Source: UBA5070 sp035604215 (lineage in GTDB: Bacteria > Fibrobacterota > Fibrobacteria > UBA5070). From it: a stretch of DNA of 64,000 bases. Within the stretch, counting starts at the first letter, position 1. Every line of letters starts with the position of its first letter. Shown piece by piece: positions 36,538 to 45,639 of this stretch. The notes under the pieces are model-generated. The model did not search any database and was not told where the DNA came from. It saw nothing but the letters and a program-made list of their open reading frames with translations. Made by a program: the position numbers and the translations under genes. Location of the stretch: contig DATNIW010000042.1 in NCBI GenBank assembly GCA_035604215.1, forward strand, positions 3,314-67,313. The letters run 5' to 3'.

Positions 36538-38174
36538 CCCGGGCGGAGTCTCCGCCGATCAACCTGCGATGGATCGGCGCCACCCGCGTCCTGACGCCGG
36601 TGGCGCTTTTCCTTTCCGCTCTCGCGATTCCCTCTCCTCCCTCGGTCTGGCTGTGGCTCTCCCTCCACGTGCTGGGGGATCTGGTCTACCTGGGAAGCCT
36701 GGTGCGCCGCAGCCGTTTCGACGAGGCTCCCCGACCCTGGCAGGATGTCCTGCTGGGGATCCTGTTCTGCATGGACGTGTGGGTGGAAACCCTGATCGTC
36801 GCCGCGGACGGAGGCCTGCTGTCGGACTTCATCCTCCTGTTCGTGCTGACCGCGACCCTCGCCGGATTCATCCTGCGCCACCGCGGGGCGATCCTGGTCT
36901 CCATCGCTTCCCTGCTCATGTTCGGGAGCCTTTCCCTGGGACACCTGGGCTGGGGATGGGAGGGGCGGAACCTGGCCACGCTCACGGTTTCCACCGTGAT
37001 CCTGCGGACCTCGATGTTCGTCGGCCTGGGAACCACGGTTTCCTTCCTCACCGCCTACCTGGCGGAGACCGTCCGACGCCAGAGGGTCTTGTCCGACGAC
37101 CAGGCGAGGGATCTGATGCTCGCCCGCCTGGACCTCGACGGCGTCCTGAACAGGCTCTCCTACGGTGTGCTGGTCCTGGACTCCGACGACAAGCTCCTCT
37201 ACTTCAACCAGTCGGCGTGTTCCATCCTTCGCCACCCCCTCCACCCCGGCGCGCGCCTCCACCAGGTCCTGGCCTCCGAGGCCTGGGGTTCGGAACTGGT
37301 CGAGGCCGCCCGCGAGGTGTCGCGTGGAGCCGTGCCCAAGGCCGCCCGCGAAATCCGCGTGAACCCGTCGAGTTGGGTCCAGGTCCAGATCGCCGGACAG
37401 TGGATGGAGGGACGCCTCCGCAACGTGGTCGTGGCCCTGCACGACATCTCCGCGATCCGCAGGATGGAGGAAGAGGTCCGATCGGCCGAACGCGGCGCCA
37501 CATTGGGGCACATGGCCGCCCGGATCGCCCACGAGATCCGAAACCCCCTGGCGTCCATCACGGGGTCGGCCCAGCTCCTCGGCGAGGCCTCGGGGGGTTC
37601 CAACGACGAAGACCGTCAGCTTCTCGCGCTCATTCGGCGGGAATCCGAGCGGCTGGACAGGATCCTCTCGGAATTCCTCGACTTTTCCCGACCGAGGGTC
37701 CCCTCGCTGCGTTCCATCGAAATCCCGGCACTCCTGGCGGAGGTCCGGGAGATGGTCGTGGCCCGGATGGTGCGGGAGGGACGCGAGGGCGTGGATGTCC
37801 GGATCAAGGTTCCATCCGTCCTGACGGCCAGCATCGACAGGGACATGCTCGTCCAGATCCTTTCAAATTTCGCCTTGAACGCGTTGCAGGCCATTCCCCC
37901 GGGCAGCCCCGGCCGGATCACCTTGGACGCGGCCTCCGACGCCGAGCAGGTCCGGTTTCGGGTGCGGGACAACGGCACGGGGATGTCCGCGGAGCTTCTG
38001 AAGAAGGTCGGCGAGGCGTTTTTCACCACTCGCCAGGGAGGTGTCGGACTGGGCGTGGCGATTTCCCACCACCTCACCACCTTGTTGGGTGGTACATTCA
38101 GGGTCCAATCCCTGGAAGGGCGGGGCACGGTGGTGGAAGTCGCCTTTCCGCAGGAACGAACCGACAGGACATGA
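36534..38174 (+). CDS. pilS: PilS-like sensor histidine kinase
   Basis: This 546-residue membrane kinase has the PilS layout. About six membrane helices (residues 15-190) are followed by a PAS domain (about 205-310), then HisKA with HIAHEIRNPL-type motif MAARIAHEIRNPLASITG, and a HATPase domain with DNGTGMS and the ending GTVVEVAFP. In other bacteria PilS with the response regulator PilR controls pilin transcription through sigma54. No PilR follows here; the next genes are STAS and FlgM-like, so the partner must lie elsewhere. GTG start overlapping the pilC stop. Confidence 0.85.
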   Translation: MTRAESPPINLRWIGATRVLTPVALFLSALAIPSPPSVWLWLSLHVLGDLVYLGSLVRRSRFDEAPRPWQDVLLGILFCMDVWVETLIVAADGGLLSDFILLFVLTATLAGFILRHRGAILVSIASLLMFGSLSLGHLGWGWEGRNLATLTVSTVILRTSMFVGLGTTVSFLTAYLAETVRRQRVLSDDQARDLMLARLDLDGVLNRLSYGVLVLDSDDKLLYFNQSACSILRHPLHPGARLHQVLASEAWGSELVEAAREVSRGAVPKAAREIRVNPSSWVQVQIAGQWMEGRLRNVVVALHDISAIRRMEEEVRSAERGATLGHMAARIAHEIRNPLASITGSAQLLGEASGGSNDEDRQLLALIRRESERLDRILSEFLDFSRPRVPSLRSIEIPALLAEVREMVVARMVREGREGVDVRIKVPSVLTASIDRDMLVQILSNFALNALQAIPPGSPGRITLDAASDAEQVRFRVRDNGTGMSAELLKKVGEAFFTTRQGGVGLGVAISHHLTTLLGGTFRVQSLEGRGTVVEVAFPQERTDRT

Positions 38175-38515
38175 CGATGGAGATCAAGACCAGACGCATC
38201 GGGACCAGTCTCGTGCTCGACGTGACCGGACAGATCAAGGGTGGAGACGCTGCGGATCTGCGCACGACGATCAAGCGCTTGCAGGACGAAGGCGAATTGG
38301 ATCTCCTCATCGATCTGCAGGACGTCGGGTTCATCGACTCCTCCGGGGTGGGGATGCTCATCCATTGCCTCCAGGAGGTCCGCTCCCGAGGGGGCGACCT
38401 CCGTCTCCTCAAGCTTTCGGAAGACATCCACGACCTGTTCGAAATGGTCGCGATCGACCGCCTGTTCACCATCTTCCAGAACGAGGAAGAGGTCGTCCCT
38501 CTCGCGAAAGGCTAA
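38171..38515 (+). CDS. STAS-domain anti-sigma factor antagonist
   Basis: This 114-residue protein is a single STAS domain like SpoIIAA and RsbV. The segment VGFIDSSGVGML carries the candidate phosphorylated serine (Ser57 or Ser58). In partner-switching systems such a protein binds an anti-sigma factor or kinase when unphosphorylated. Its ATG overlaps the stop of the pilS-like gene (ATGA), so the two are coupled. The cognate HATPase kinase and phosphatase are not in the window. Confidence 0.88.
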   Translation: MTMEIKTRRIGTSLVLDVTGQIKGGDAADLRTTIKRLQDEGELDLLIDLQDVGFIDSSGVGMLIHCLQEVRSRGGDLRLLKLSEDIHDLFEMVAIDRLFTIFQNEEEVVPLAKG

Positions 38516-38556
38516 AGTTCCTCCATGCGCTTGCCGAAGAGGACTTGGAGGGAGTC

Positions 38557-38853
38557 ATGAACGTCACCGGAATCAACTTCACCGGTGCGCCGATGCCCCT
38601 GCCCGAAGGGCAGAAAGGGGGGCCGGCGCAGCCAGGGACCCCGTCCGCGCGGAAGGATCGCGTGGACCTGTCCAAGGATTCCCGCAAGAAGGACTCCACC
38701 TCCGCCGGCATTTCCGCGGTCGCCACGGCCGGGGACCCGGTCCGGGAGGACAAGATCGTCGAGGTCCGAGCCAAGCTGGAGGCCGGTTACTACGACCAGC
38801 CGGATGTGATCGATCAAACCGCGCAGAAACTGATCGACAAAAAGCTGGTCTGA
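38557..38853 (+). CDS. flgM: FlgM-like anti-sigma-28 factor
   Basis: This 98-residue, largely disordered protein ends with the FlgM-like helical pair DKIVEVRAKLEAGYYDQPDV followed by IDQTAQKLIDKKL. In flagellated bacteria FlgM holds sigma28 until the hook is finished. The first half is rich in Lys, Ser and Pro. The ribosome-binding site GGAGGG precedes the ATG. No flagellar structural gene lies in this window, so its role here, or loss of it, is open. It ends the pil-linked run. Confidence 0.65.
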   Translation: MNVTGINFTGAPMPLPEGQKGGPAQPGTPSARKDRVDLSKDSRKKDSTSAGISAVATAGDPVREDKIVEVRAKLEAGYYDQPDVIDQTAQKLIDKKLV

Positions 38854-38910
38854 TCTCGGGGCGGATTCTCGCTCCCATCCCCGATCTCCGACCAGCTTTG
38901 CGGATGGAGT

Positions 38911-39045
38911 CTATTTCTTCAGTTGGCCGAAGGCGGTGTCGGCGTGGTCGCGGTCGGGCTGTCCCGGGGTCGGCTTCGGGCCGCAGGAACCCAGCGCGAT
39001 AGCGGCGATCAGGGCGGCGAAGATCAGACAGGTCGATGTTCTCAT
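38911..39045 (-). CDS. Small lipoprotein (44 residues)
   Basis: A short reading frame encodes a 44-residue lipoprotein: a hydrophobic signal with lipobox L18-G-S-C21, then GPKPTPGQPDRDHADTAFG and a lysine-rich end. Support comes from a GGAGG ribosome-binding site six bases before the ATG and an ATGA overlap with the upstream SDR gene stop. It resembles no family I know. It may be an envelope-anchored peptide. Confidence 0.7.
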   Translation of the reverse strand: MRTSTCLIFAALIAAIALGSCGPKPTPGQPDRDHADTAFGQLKK

Positions 39046-39875
39046 GCGTTCCTCCGGTTGAATTGCGGCCATTCCGACAGGGAATCCTCTCCCCCGCCGG
39101 GGGCTCGGGTTTCGTCCTGGGATCCCGCATGGACGAGCCTCACTCCGGCGAACCCGAAACCCGATCCCATCCGCGCGATCCAGTGGAAGAATCTACCGGG
39201 CAGATGGATCCGTTCCAATTCGATCCAACGGATGCAAGCCCGCGTGGACAGTTCGAGCAGGGTGGCGCTGTCCCTGCCGCGGATCCTGGCGCGTGGAGGC
39301 AGGGATGTTCCGGACACGAGATCCGCGAGCTTCCGGACACCATCCCGCCGCGATTGCCAAAGGATCCTGCCCGGGACGGAGACCGGATGGGGCAGCCAGA
39401 TCTTGCGATCCCGCAGGAGAGGGGCGAGCATCTCCGGTGCCCATCCCATTTCGGCCAGGCAATGGGGCACTTCCGAGGTTTCCACCAGCAGGTCTGCGCG
39501 GCGGCGCGTGGCCATGGGCCACCAGTCGGAATCCCGCAGCGGGGCCGGGGAAGTCAAGCGGACGAGGTCCGTTCCCGGCCTGCGCGAAAGCGCCCGCAGG
39601 AGATGCCGGATTCCGTCCACCTCGGCCCGGTCGGCCTGTTCCCTGCGTCGACCTGCCGACACCGACGCCACCACGCGATCGGCGCCGTCCAAGGCCTCTT
39701 CCAGGATGTGCCCGTGGTCCAGGGATCCCCAATGGCAGGGGATGGCCAGTCGCCAGTCGTCGGGGAAGGCCCGGGGATCGCGCGAAAACACCGAGACGTC
39801 GTGTCCCCGCGAACGGAGTTCGTCCACCAGGGGCCGACCCCAGAAGGAGGTGGCGCCGACGACCAGGATGCGCAT
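39042..39875 (-). CDS. SDR/NAD(P)-binding Rossmann protein
   Basis: This 277-residue protein opens with ILVVGATSFWGRPLVDELRSRGHDV, a typical NAD(P)-binding Rossmann start of extended SDR/NmrA-like proteins. The rest is degenerate: no clear YxxxK catalytic pair is visible. It may be a binding protein or a divergent epimerase. I chose the ATG at 39875; a GTG at 39881 is an alternative. It sits ten bases downstream of the membrane protein and overlaps the small lipoprotein by four bases. Confidence 0.62.
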   Translation of the reverse strand: MRILVVGATSFWGRPLVDELRSRGHDVSVFSRDPRAFPDDWRLAIPCHWGSLDHGHILEEALDGADRVVASVSAGRRREQADRAEVDGIRHLLRALSRRPGTDLVRLTSPAPLRDSDWWPMATRRRADLLVETSEVPHCLAEMGWAPEMLAPLLRDRKIWLPHPVSVPGRILWQSRRDGVRKLADLVSGTSLPPRARIRGRDSATLLELSTRACIRWIELERIHLPGRFFHWIARMGSGFGFAGVRLVHAGSQDETRAPGGGEDSLSEWPQFNRRNA

Positions 39876-39884
39876 CGGCACCGC

Positions 39885-40619
39885 TCAGACCAGGGGCTTC
39901 TCGTTCTGGCGTTCCTCTTCCTCTTCCTCGCTGCGACGGCGGTCCCAGCGACCCGCGGCGACCTGGAACACCACCCCCAGCAGGATGGAAGCCACGCCAC
40001 CGCCGACGCAGGCGTAGACCGTTCCCGGCGACGGAACGCCCCCGGTGTGGATCTCCCAGTATTCGGGCGCGACACCGGCGATGCCGGAGCGGGAGCTGTC
40101 GGTTTGTCGCAACGCAACGCCTTCCAGCAGGATGCGTCCACGCACTTCGCCGCCCAGATCGTCCTTCAATTTGACGGCCAGGACCTGGACCATCGCGTCG
40201 AACTGGGGTTGGAGAGTTCCCTCGGAGGCGGTTTCCGTGGAGCGAACCTTCAGCTCCCCGGCGGTGGAATCCACGCGCAGGAAACCCTGCACGACAGGCC
40301 CCAGGAAGCGGGGCTTCGCGGAAACCGCGATCAGCCGGATGGCGCCGGTGTCAGCTCCGATCCACACCGGGAACGCGGCGAGCGGCCGCGATTTCACTCC
40401 CATGACGTTGGACTGGCGAAGCGAGGCCGTCGAAAGGTCGAAGTCGACGCTGTCGCGGAATTTCGCCGCCTCCGGCCGGGAGGAAAGCAGCGTCTTCCCG
40501 TCCATCACCACGTCGGCGGTTCCGGCGGTCCAATTGTGGATCCCGTACCAGAGCAACGCGCCACCACCCAGGACCAGCGGGAAGGACAGGAACTTCCAGA
40601 GCGCGACGATGAATTTCAT
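39885..40619 (-). CDS. Membrane protein of unknown function
   Basis: This 244-residue protein has an N-terminal membrane segment (FIVALWKFLSFPLVLGGGAL), a large soluble middle of mixed strands (about residues 30-195), a second membrane helix (YACVGGGVASILLGVVFQVA), and a charged C-terminal tail rich in Glu and Arg. The middle part would face the periplasm. No family is recognised. It is followed by the SDR and lipoprotein genes on the same strand, possibly one operon. The ATG at 40619 fits the first helix; a GTG lies at 40625. Confidence 0.65.
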   Translation of the reverse strand: MKFIVALWKFLSFPLVLGGGALLWYGIHNWTAGTADVVMDGKTLLSSRPEAAKFRDSVDFDLSTASLRQSNVMGVKSRPLAAFPVWIGADTGAIRLIAVSAKPRFLGPVVQGFLRVDSTAGELKVRSTETASEGTLQPQFDAMVQVLAVKLKDDLGGEVRGRILLEGVALRQTDSSRSGIAGVAPEYWEIHTGGVPSPGTVYACVGGGVASILLGVVFQVAAGRWDRRRSEEEEEERQNEKPLV

Positions 40620-40683
40620 GGCCACAATCTAGTCCCGCCCACCTCCCGGGCGGGTCGCCGGGGGGGATCTTCCCCGGCGGCGA

Positions 40684-41565
40684 TCAGATCAGGAGACGGA
40701 CCCGATCCTTCAGGAATTCCGGAGTCTTCCGCCGGACCACGGATTCGATCTGCGCCCTCGTGTACTTCATGCTGAAGTGCTTCAGCACCAGGTGGCGGAA
40801 CCTGCAGGCGCCGGGATCCGAGGACAGGAGATCGAAGAGCTCCTGCAGGTGCAGGTGGCCTTTGGGCTTGGCCATCTCCAGGTCTTCGGGCAGGATGAAG
40901 GTGGTCTCGATCACGAGGATTTCGGAATCCAATACATGCGGCTCGCGCTCCAGGGTCCGGACCGTGGTGTCGCCGATGAACGTCAGCCGGGGATGGAGAG
41001 TCTCGGTTTCGATTTCGACACCCTGCCGTTTCAAGGCTCCGAGCTCGTGGCCCTCGGTGCCGTGGAACTCCGGCTTCAGCTTCTTCCGGACCTCCTGGGC
41101 GGTGAATCCGAGCGACCGCACCCGGTGGTCGACGGGAAAGGTGGCCACGCGGAGTTGCCGGTTCAGTTCCACCGATCCCCGCTTGGGCAGGGGACGGAAA
41201 TCGGGGACGTACTCCATCCGGTTGCGGTGTCCCTCCAGGTCGCACCAGGCCAGGGCCAGGTTGCGCAGCGGTTCCACGAGGAAGTCCGGCACGAAGTATT
41301 CCGCCGGCGGCATGTTCAGCATGCGGCGCAGTGAGAAGTGCCGCAGGAGGCCGCGTGCATGGTCTCCGTGGGAATGCGTGAGGAAGACGTGGGGAAACCG
41401 GATGGCGTCCACCGGACATTCGCCGATGTCGAAGCAGACCCTCCACTCCGGGACCATCAGGTAGGTGGCGAGGCCTCCGATGGAGAATCCCTGCAATTCC
41501 AGCCCCTCCAGGTCCATCTGGACGGGACAGGAAGGGCGATGGAGGGTGTCGAGCGTGCCGGACAT
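40684..41565 (-). CDS. Metallo-beta-lactamase-fold hydrolase, RNase Z-like
   Basis: This 293-residue protein has the zinc-binding motif THSHGDHARG (HxHxDH) near residue 63. Later elements TFIGDTT and VLKHFSMKYT correspond to the aspartate and histidine motifs of tRNase Z-like enzymes. The spacing and length are closer to RNase Z than to glyoxalase II. It could be a tRNA 3'-processing endonuclease, but the substrate cannot be proved from sequence, and related MBL proteins hydrolyse other phosphodiesters. It is divergent from ptsI. Confidence 0.75.
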   Translation of the reverse strand: MSGTLDTLHRPSCPVQMDLEGLELQGFSIGGLATYLMVPEWRVCFDIGECPVDAIRFPHVFLTHSHGDHARGLLRHFSLRRMLNMPPAEYFVPDFLVEPLRNLALAWCDLEGHRNRMEYVPDFRPLPKRGSVELNRQLRVATFPVDHRVRSLGFTAQEVRKKLKPEFHGTEGHELGALKRQGVEIETETLHPRLTFIGDTTVRTLEREPHVLDSEILVIETTFILPEDLEMAKPKGHLHLQELFDLLSSDPGACRFRHLVLKHFSMKYTRAQIESVVRRKTPEFLKDRVRLLI

Positions 41566-41639
41566 GAGCCGCGCAAGATACTCCCGTTTCCGGGTCGAAC
41601 CCGGAATTTGGTGCGCGGCCAGTTTCTACCTTGCTTCGG

Positions 41640-43448
41640 ATGCCGGTCACCTCCGCGATCCGTCCGAACACCCGAAGGGTGCTCCGTGGCCAATCGGCGG
41701 CTCCAGGTCTCGCCCTGGGGAAGTGCATCATCCTGCACGAGGAAAAGTCGGTGGTCAACGACCGGCTGCTGGAACCCAACGAGGTGGCTGCGGAACTCGA
41801 GAAGTTCGACGGCGCGATCGCCGAGGCGCGTGGGGAGCTCCTGGAACTGCGCGACCAGGTCCTCAAGGAGGTCGGGGCGTCGGAAGCACGCGTCTTCGAG
41901 GCCCACCTCCTCTTCCTGGACGACGTGGAGCTGATGGGTGCCGTGCGCAAGGCCGTGTCCGCCGAATCGCGCGAGGCCGGGTTCCTGCTGCGCCGCCGCT
42001 CCGAAGAGCTGATCCAGCGCCTGTCCAGGATCCCGGACGCCTATCTGCGGGAGCGGGCGACGGACATCGAGGACGTCTCGGAACGCGTCGTCCGCCAGCT
42101 CACCAAGGGGCACCGCCGCCGCACCATCGAGATCTCCGAACCATCGGTGGTGGTGGCCCAGAACCTGAACCCCTCCACCCTCACCCAGCTGCGGGTGCGC
42201 AACGTCCTGGGCATCGCCACGGACCTGGGCGGCCCCACCTCCCACGTGGCGATCCTCGCCAGAGCACTGCACCTGCCCGCCGTCTCCGGACTTTCGACCG
42301 CCTCGACCTCCATCCGCACCGGGGACATGGTGGCCCTGGACGGGAACGCGGGCACCTTGGTGGTGAACCCGACCGAGAAGGAGCGCAAGGCCGTCGGCGA
42401 CCGCCAGGAGGCCCTGCGACGGTTCGAGCTGGAACTGTTCAGCCTCCGGGACCTTCCCTCGGTGACCATGGACGGTCGGCCGGTCATGCTCTCCGCGAAC
42501 ATCGAACTCCCCGTGGAAGCCGAAAACGCCATTTCGGTGGGGGCGCACGGGATCGGGCTCTACCGGACCGAGTTCATCTTCCTGCAGGGACACGTCCCGT
42601 CCGAGGAGGAGCAGCTCGGCGCCTACCGGTTCATCCTCGAGCGCATGAATCCACGGCCCGTCACGATCCGCACCCTGGACGCCGGAGGCGACAAGATCAT
42701 CGACGCCCTGCAGGGCACCCACCCCGACCAGAATCCGTTCATGGGCTGGCGCAGCATCCGGATGTGCCTGGACCGCCCCGACATCTTCCTGCCGCAGCTG
42801 CGCGCCATCCTGCGCGCATCCGCGCACGGAAACGTCCGGCTCCTGTTTCCCATGATCGCCGACATCCACGAGCTGCGCGAAGCCAAGCGGATGCTGGGGG
42901 AGGCTCGGCGGGAACTGTCCGCGCAGGGCATCCCCTTCGCGGAGAGCATGCCCATCGGCGCCATGGTGGAAGTGCCTTCGGCCGCCCTGTGCGTCGAGAC
43001 CCTGGCCCGCGAGTGCGATTTCCTGTCGGTTGGGACCAACGACCTGACCCAGTTTACCTTGGCCGTGGACCGCGGAAGCCAGCGCCTTTCCGGCCTCTAC
43101 GACCCGCTCCACCCCGCCGTGCTCCGGTTGATCCAGCTCACGGTGGAAGGTTCGCGCCCGTTCGGCACTCTGGTGGAGGTCTGCGGCGAGATCGCCTCGG
43201 ATCCGGTCGGAGCCATGGTCCTGGTGGGCCTGGGGGTCGACGAGCTTTCGATGAGCCCTTGGGCGATCCTGGAAGTGAAGAAGATCCTGCGATCCATCAA
43301 TTGGCAGGACGCACGCGAGGCCGCACGCGAGGCCCTCCAGGCCGCAGGCACCCGGGAAGTCCGCGAAATCCTGCACGAACGGTTCAAGCGCAAACTGGGC
43401 GGCCTGGGAATGGCTTCCAGGGCGCTGGGGACCGCGCGAAAGCACTGA
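41640..43448 (+). CDS. ptsI: Phosphoenolpyruvate-protein phosphotransferase (PTS Enzyme I)
   Basis: This 602-residue protein is Enzyme I of the PEP-dependent phosphotransferase system. The N-terminal HPr-binding domain is followed by the swivelling phospho-histidine domain with GGPTSHVAILARAL (active-site H202), and a PEP-binding TIM barrel with SVGTNDLTQFTLAVDRG and VCGEIASDP. There is no GAF domain, so this is PtsI, not PtsP. No HPr gene or PTS permease is nearby, so it may serve regulation or a partner elsewhere. The ATG at 41640 was chosen; an in-frame TTG lies nine bases upstream. Confidence 0.93.
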   Translation: MPVTSAIRPNTRRVLRGQSAAPGLALGKCIILHEEKSVVNDRLLEPNEVAAELEKFDGAIAEARGELLELRDQVLKEVGASEARVFEAHLLFLDDVELMGAVRKAVSAESREAGFLLRRRSEELIQRLSRIPDAYLRERATDIEDVSERVVRQLTKGHRRRTIEISEPSVVVAQNLNPSTLTQLRVRNVLGIATDLGGPTSHVAILARALHLPAVSGLSTASTSIRTGDMVALDGNAGTLVVNPTEKERKAVGDRQEALRRFELELFSLRDLPSVTMDGRPVMLSANIELPVEAENAISVGAHGIGLYRTEFIFLQGHVPSEEEQLGAYRFILERMNPRPVTIRTLDAGGDKIIDALQGTHPDQNPFMGWRSIRMCLDRPDIFLPQLRAILRASAHGNVRLLFPMIADIHELREAKRMLGEARRELSAQGIPFAESMPIGAMVEVPSAALCVETLARECDFLSVGTNDLTQFTLAVDRGSQRLSGLYDPLHPAVLRLIQLTVEGSRPFGTLVEVCGEIASDPVGAMVLVGLGVDELSMSPWAILEVKKILRSINWQDAREAAREALQAAGTREVREILHERFKRKLGGLGMASRALGTARKH

Positions 43449-43461
43449 GGGGAATATCCGA

Positions 43462-43487
43462 CCGGGCGTCGAATCGACCGCGCCCGG
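43462..43487. terminator. Hairpin between convergent ptsI and rpsT
   Basis: CCGGGCG (43462-43468) pairs with CGCCCGG (43481-43487) around a 12-base loop. It sits in the short gap between the two stop codons, so it could terminate both. No T-run follows. Confidence 0.5.
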
Positions 43488-43493
43488 GAAGGC

Positions 43494-43754
43494 TCAAGCC
43501 AGCTTGGCGACCACCAGATGGGCCTTGCGCTTGTAGTTGGAGGCCGTGTTGTCCTTGATGTTCCCCTGGTTCTTGCGCGCGGCGCGGTCCAGCAGGGAGA
43601 ACAGGTTGGGGAGTTCCTTGAGTGCTTCGTCCTTGGACTGCGCTCCGCGGACCTTCTTGAGCGAGGTGCGGATTTCCGAACGGACGGCGCGGTTCACGGT
43701 GCGCGCCTTTTCGGACTGGCGCAGACGCTTTTCGGCGGACTTCTTGTTGGGCAC
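43494..43754 (-). CDS. rpsT: 30S ribosomal protein S20
   Basis: This 86-residue helical basic protein is bS20. It begins PNKKSAEKRLRQSEKA, followed by NRAVRSEIRTSLKKV, and ends KDNTASNYKRKAHLVVAKL, all typical. GTG start. It lies 72 bases downstream of mnmA on the same strand. Confidence 0.96.
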   Translation of the reverse strand: MPNKKSAEKRLRQSEKARTVNRAVRSEIRTSLKKVRGAQSKDEALKELPNLFSLLDRAARKNQGNIKDNTASNYKRKAHLVVAKLA

Positions 43755-43826
43755 TGTGGGAACCTCGATGGATTTGTAGGAACAAGTCTTAAGAGGGGGA
43801 AATGTATAGTCTAGCCGAACCCCGTG

Positions 43827-44915
43827 TCAACTCGAAGGCCGCGTCCGCGCCAGAACGCCCCCACCCAGGACCCGGTCCCCTTGGAAGACGACCATGCTCT
43901 GGCCGGGGGCCGGACCGAGAATGGGACTTGTCGGATGCACCAGGGTTCCGCGGGACGTCCTCTCCAGGCGACAGGGGTGGGGAGCGCTCCGGTACCGCAC
44001 CTGGACCGACGTGTCCGAACGGTCCCAGGGGTCGTCGACCAGCCAGTTTTCCTGTTCGAGTTCGAGCCGATCCACATCCAAGTCCTCCTGCGGACCCAGG
44101 CGGAGGGTGTTCGAACCGGTATCCATCCCGGTGACATAGAGAGGTTCGCTCCATGCCACGCCCACGCCTCGGCGCTGCCCCAGGGTGTAGGAAGCGAGAC
44201 CTTGGTGCCGGCCCAGATCCGATCCTCCGGGTCCCACGATGGGTCCGGGCTCCAGGAGCGGTGCATCCGGTCGCATTCCCCGCACCAACGCGCGGTAGTC
44301 GCCGCCGGGAACGAAACAGATGTCCTGGCTTTCGGATTTCGCGGCGGTGGGCAAAGCCGCCTGGGTGGCGAGCGACCGGATCTCGGGCTTGGAAAGATCG
44401 CCCAGGGGGAAGTCCGTGTGCTCGAGGAGCATCCGGGGAATCCCCCACAGGAAGTACGACTGGTCCTTCAAGGGGTCCGCTCCACGCAAAAGGCCTGGAC
44501 CGTCGGACATGCCGCGGATGCGGGCGTAGTGCCCGGTGGAAAGGCGCCGGCATCCCAGGTCCCGAGCCCTCTCCCAGAGGGATTCCCACTTGAGGAAGGT
44601 GTTGCACCGCACGCAGGGATTGGGGGTGCGGCCCGCCAGGTACTCGGAGACGAACACGTCCACCACCTCCCGGCGGAACTCGTCCCGCAGGTCCAGGACG
44701 AAGTGCGGGATGGCAAGCTTCTGACAGACGCGCATGGCGTCCACGGCGTGGTCGGCCGTGCAGCAGGCCTTGTCCGGGGAATCCCCGTCGCAACCGGAAT
44801 CCCAGAGCTTCATGGTCAGGCCCAGCGTCCTGGCGCCGGCGCGCACCCGCAACAGGGCGGCGACGGAACTGTCGACACCGCCGGACATGGCCACCGCTTC
44901 CAGTTCGTCTCCCAT
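43827..44915 (-). CDS. mnmA: tRNA-specific 2-thiouridylase MnmA
   Basis: This 362-residue enzyme adds sulfur at position 2 of U34 in tRNA-Lys, Glu and Gln. The ATP pyrophosphatase loop is AMSGGVDSSVAALL; the catalytic cysteine motif is TPNPCVRCN and the partner cysteine lies in KSESQDICFVP. The C-terminal LGQRRGVGVAWSEPLYVTG barrel is present. The stop is near the rpsT start, and phoU lies upstream on the same strand. Confidence 0.95.
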   Translation of the reverse strand: MGDELEAVAMSGGVDSSVAALLRVRAGARTLGLTMKLWDSGCDGDSPDKACCTADHAVDAMRVCQKLAIPHFVLDLRDEFRREVVDVFVSEYLAGRTPNPCVRCNTFLKWESLWERARDLGCRRLSTGHYARIRGMSDGPGLLRGADPLKDQSYFLWGIPRMLLEHTDFPLGDLSKPEIRSLATQAALPTAAKSESQDICFVPGGDYRALVRGMRPDAPLLEPGPIVGPGGSDLGRHQGLASYTLGQRRGVGVAWSEPLYVTGMDTGSNTLRLGPQEDLDVDRLELEQENWLVDDPWDRSDTSVQVRYRSAPHPCRLERTSRGTLVHPTSPILGPAPGQSMVVFQGDRVLGGGVLARTRPSS

Positions 44916-44969
44916 CGGTGGACCGGAAGATAGCTGGCTCCGGCCGCCTTGGCGCGGAGCTCCTTCGCC

Positions 44970-45626
44970 CTAGGTGGGCTGGTGCCGGGCGGTGCGCCCC
45001 TCGACCAGGTACAGCGCGTCCTCCGCGACGTTCGCCGAGAGGTCCGCCATCCGTTCCAGGTTCTTGGAGATGCGGATCAGCTCCAATCCGGTTTCCACGA
45101 GCTCGCGATCTTCCTTGATGGCCCCGATCACCAGCCGGGTCATCTCCCGGTTGAGGGCGTCCATCCGGTCGTCGCGGGCGATGGTCCTGCGGGCCAGGTC
45201 CGCGTCGCGGGTGAGGAAGGACCTGACGGAATCCGCCACCATGGAGCGCGCCAGGATGCACATCTCCGGGAGCTTGAGCAGGTCGGGCGGCGTGCGCAGG
45301 CCGGAAAGCCGGATGGAGGACTCGGCGATGTTCACTGCGTGGTCGCCGATGCGTTCCAGGTCCACCACGATGTCCTGCGCCGAGAGGACCTGGCGCAGGT
45401 CGCTGGCCACCGGCTGGTGCAGCGCGATGAAGTCCACGATCATCTCGTCCAGCTTGTTCTGGTCGACGTCGATGTCCTTCTCGCCGGTGAAGACCCCTTC
45501 CGCGAGCGATGGATCGCTGTTGTTCAGGCTGTCCTCCGCGGACTCCAGGACGCCGTCGACATGACCCGCCATCTCGGCCAGGGCGGAGAGGAGGTCTTCC
45601 AGGGACTTTTCGAAGTGTCTTTCCAT
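44970..45626 (-). CDS. phoU: PhoU phosphate-signalling protein (copy 1)
   Basis: This 218-residue all-helical protein has the PhoU repeat with the metal-binding signatures LERIGDHAVNIAE and LERMADLSANVAED. PhoU links PstB to the PhoR/PhoB signal and limits phosphate uptake. It follows pstB copy 1 after 13 bases. A second, less conserved PhoU is at 51900. Confidence 0.93.
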   Translation of the reverse strand: MERHFEKSLEDLLSALAEMAGHVDGVLESAEDSLNNSDPSLAEGVFTGEKDIDVDQNKLDEMIVDFIALHQPVASDLRQVLSAQDIVVDLERIGDHAVNIAESSIRLSGLRTPPDLLKLPEMCILARSMVADSVRSFLTRDADLARRTIARDDRMDALNREMTRLVIGAIKEDRELVETGLELIRISKNLERMADLSANVAEDALYLVEGRTARHQPT

Positions 45627-45639
45627 TGCCTGCGCTCCT

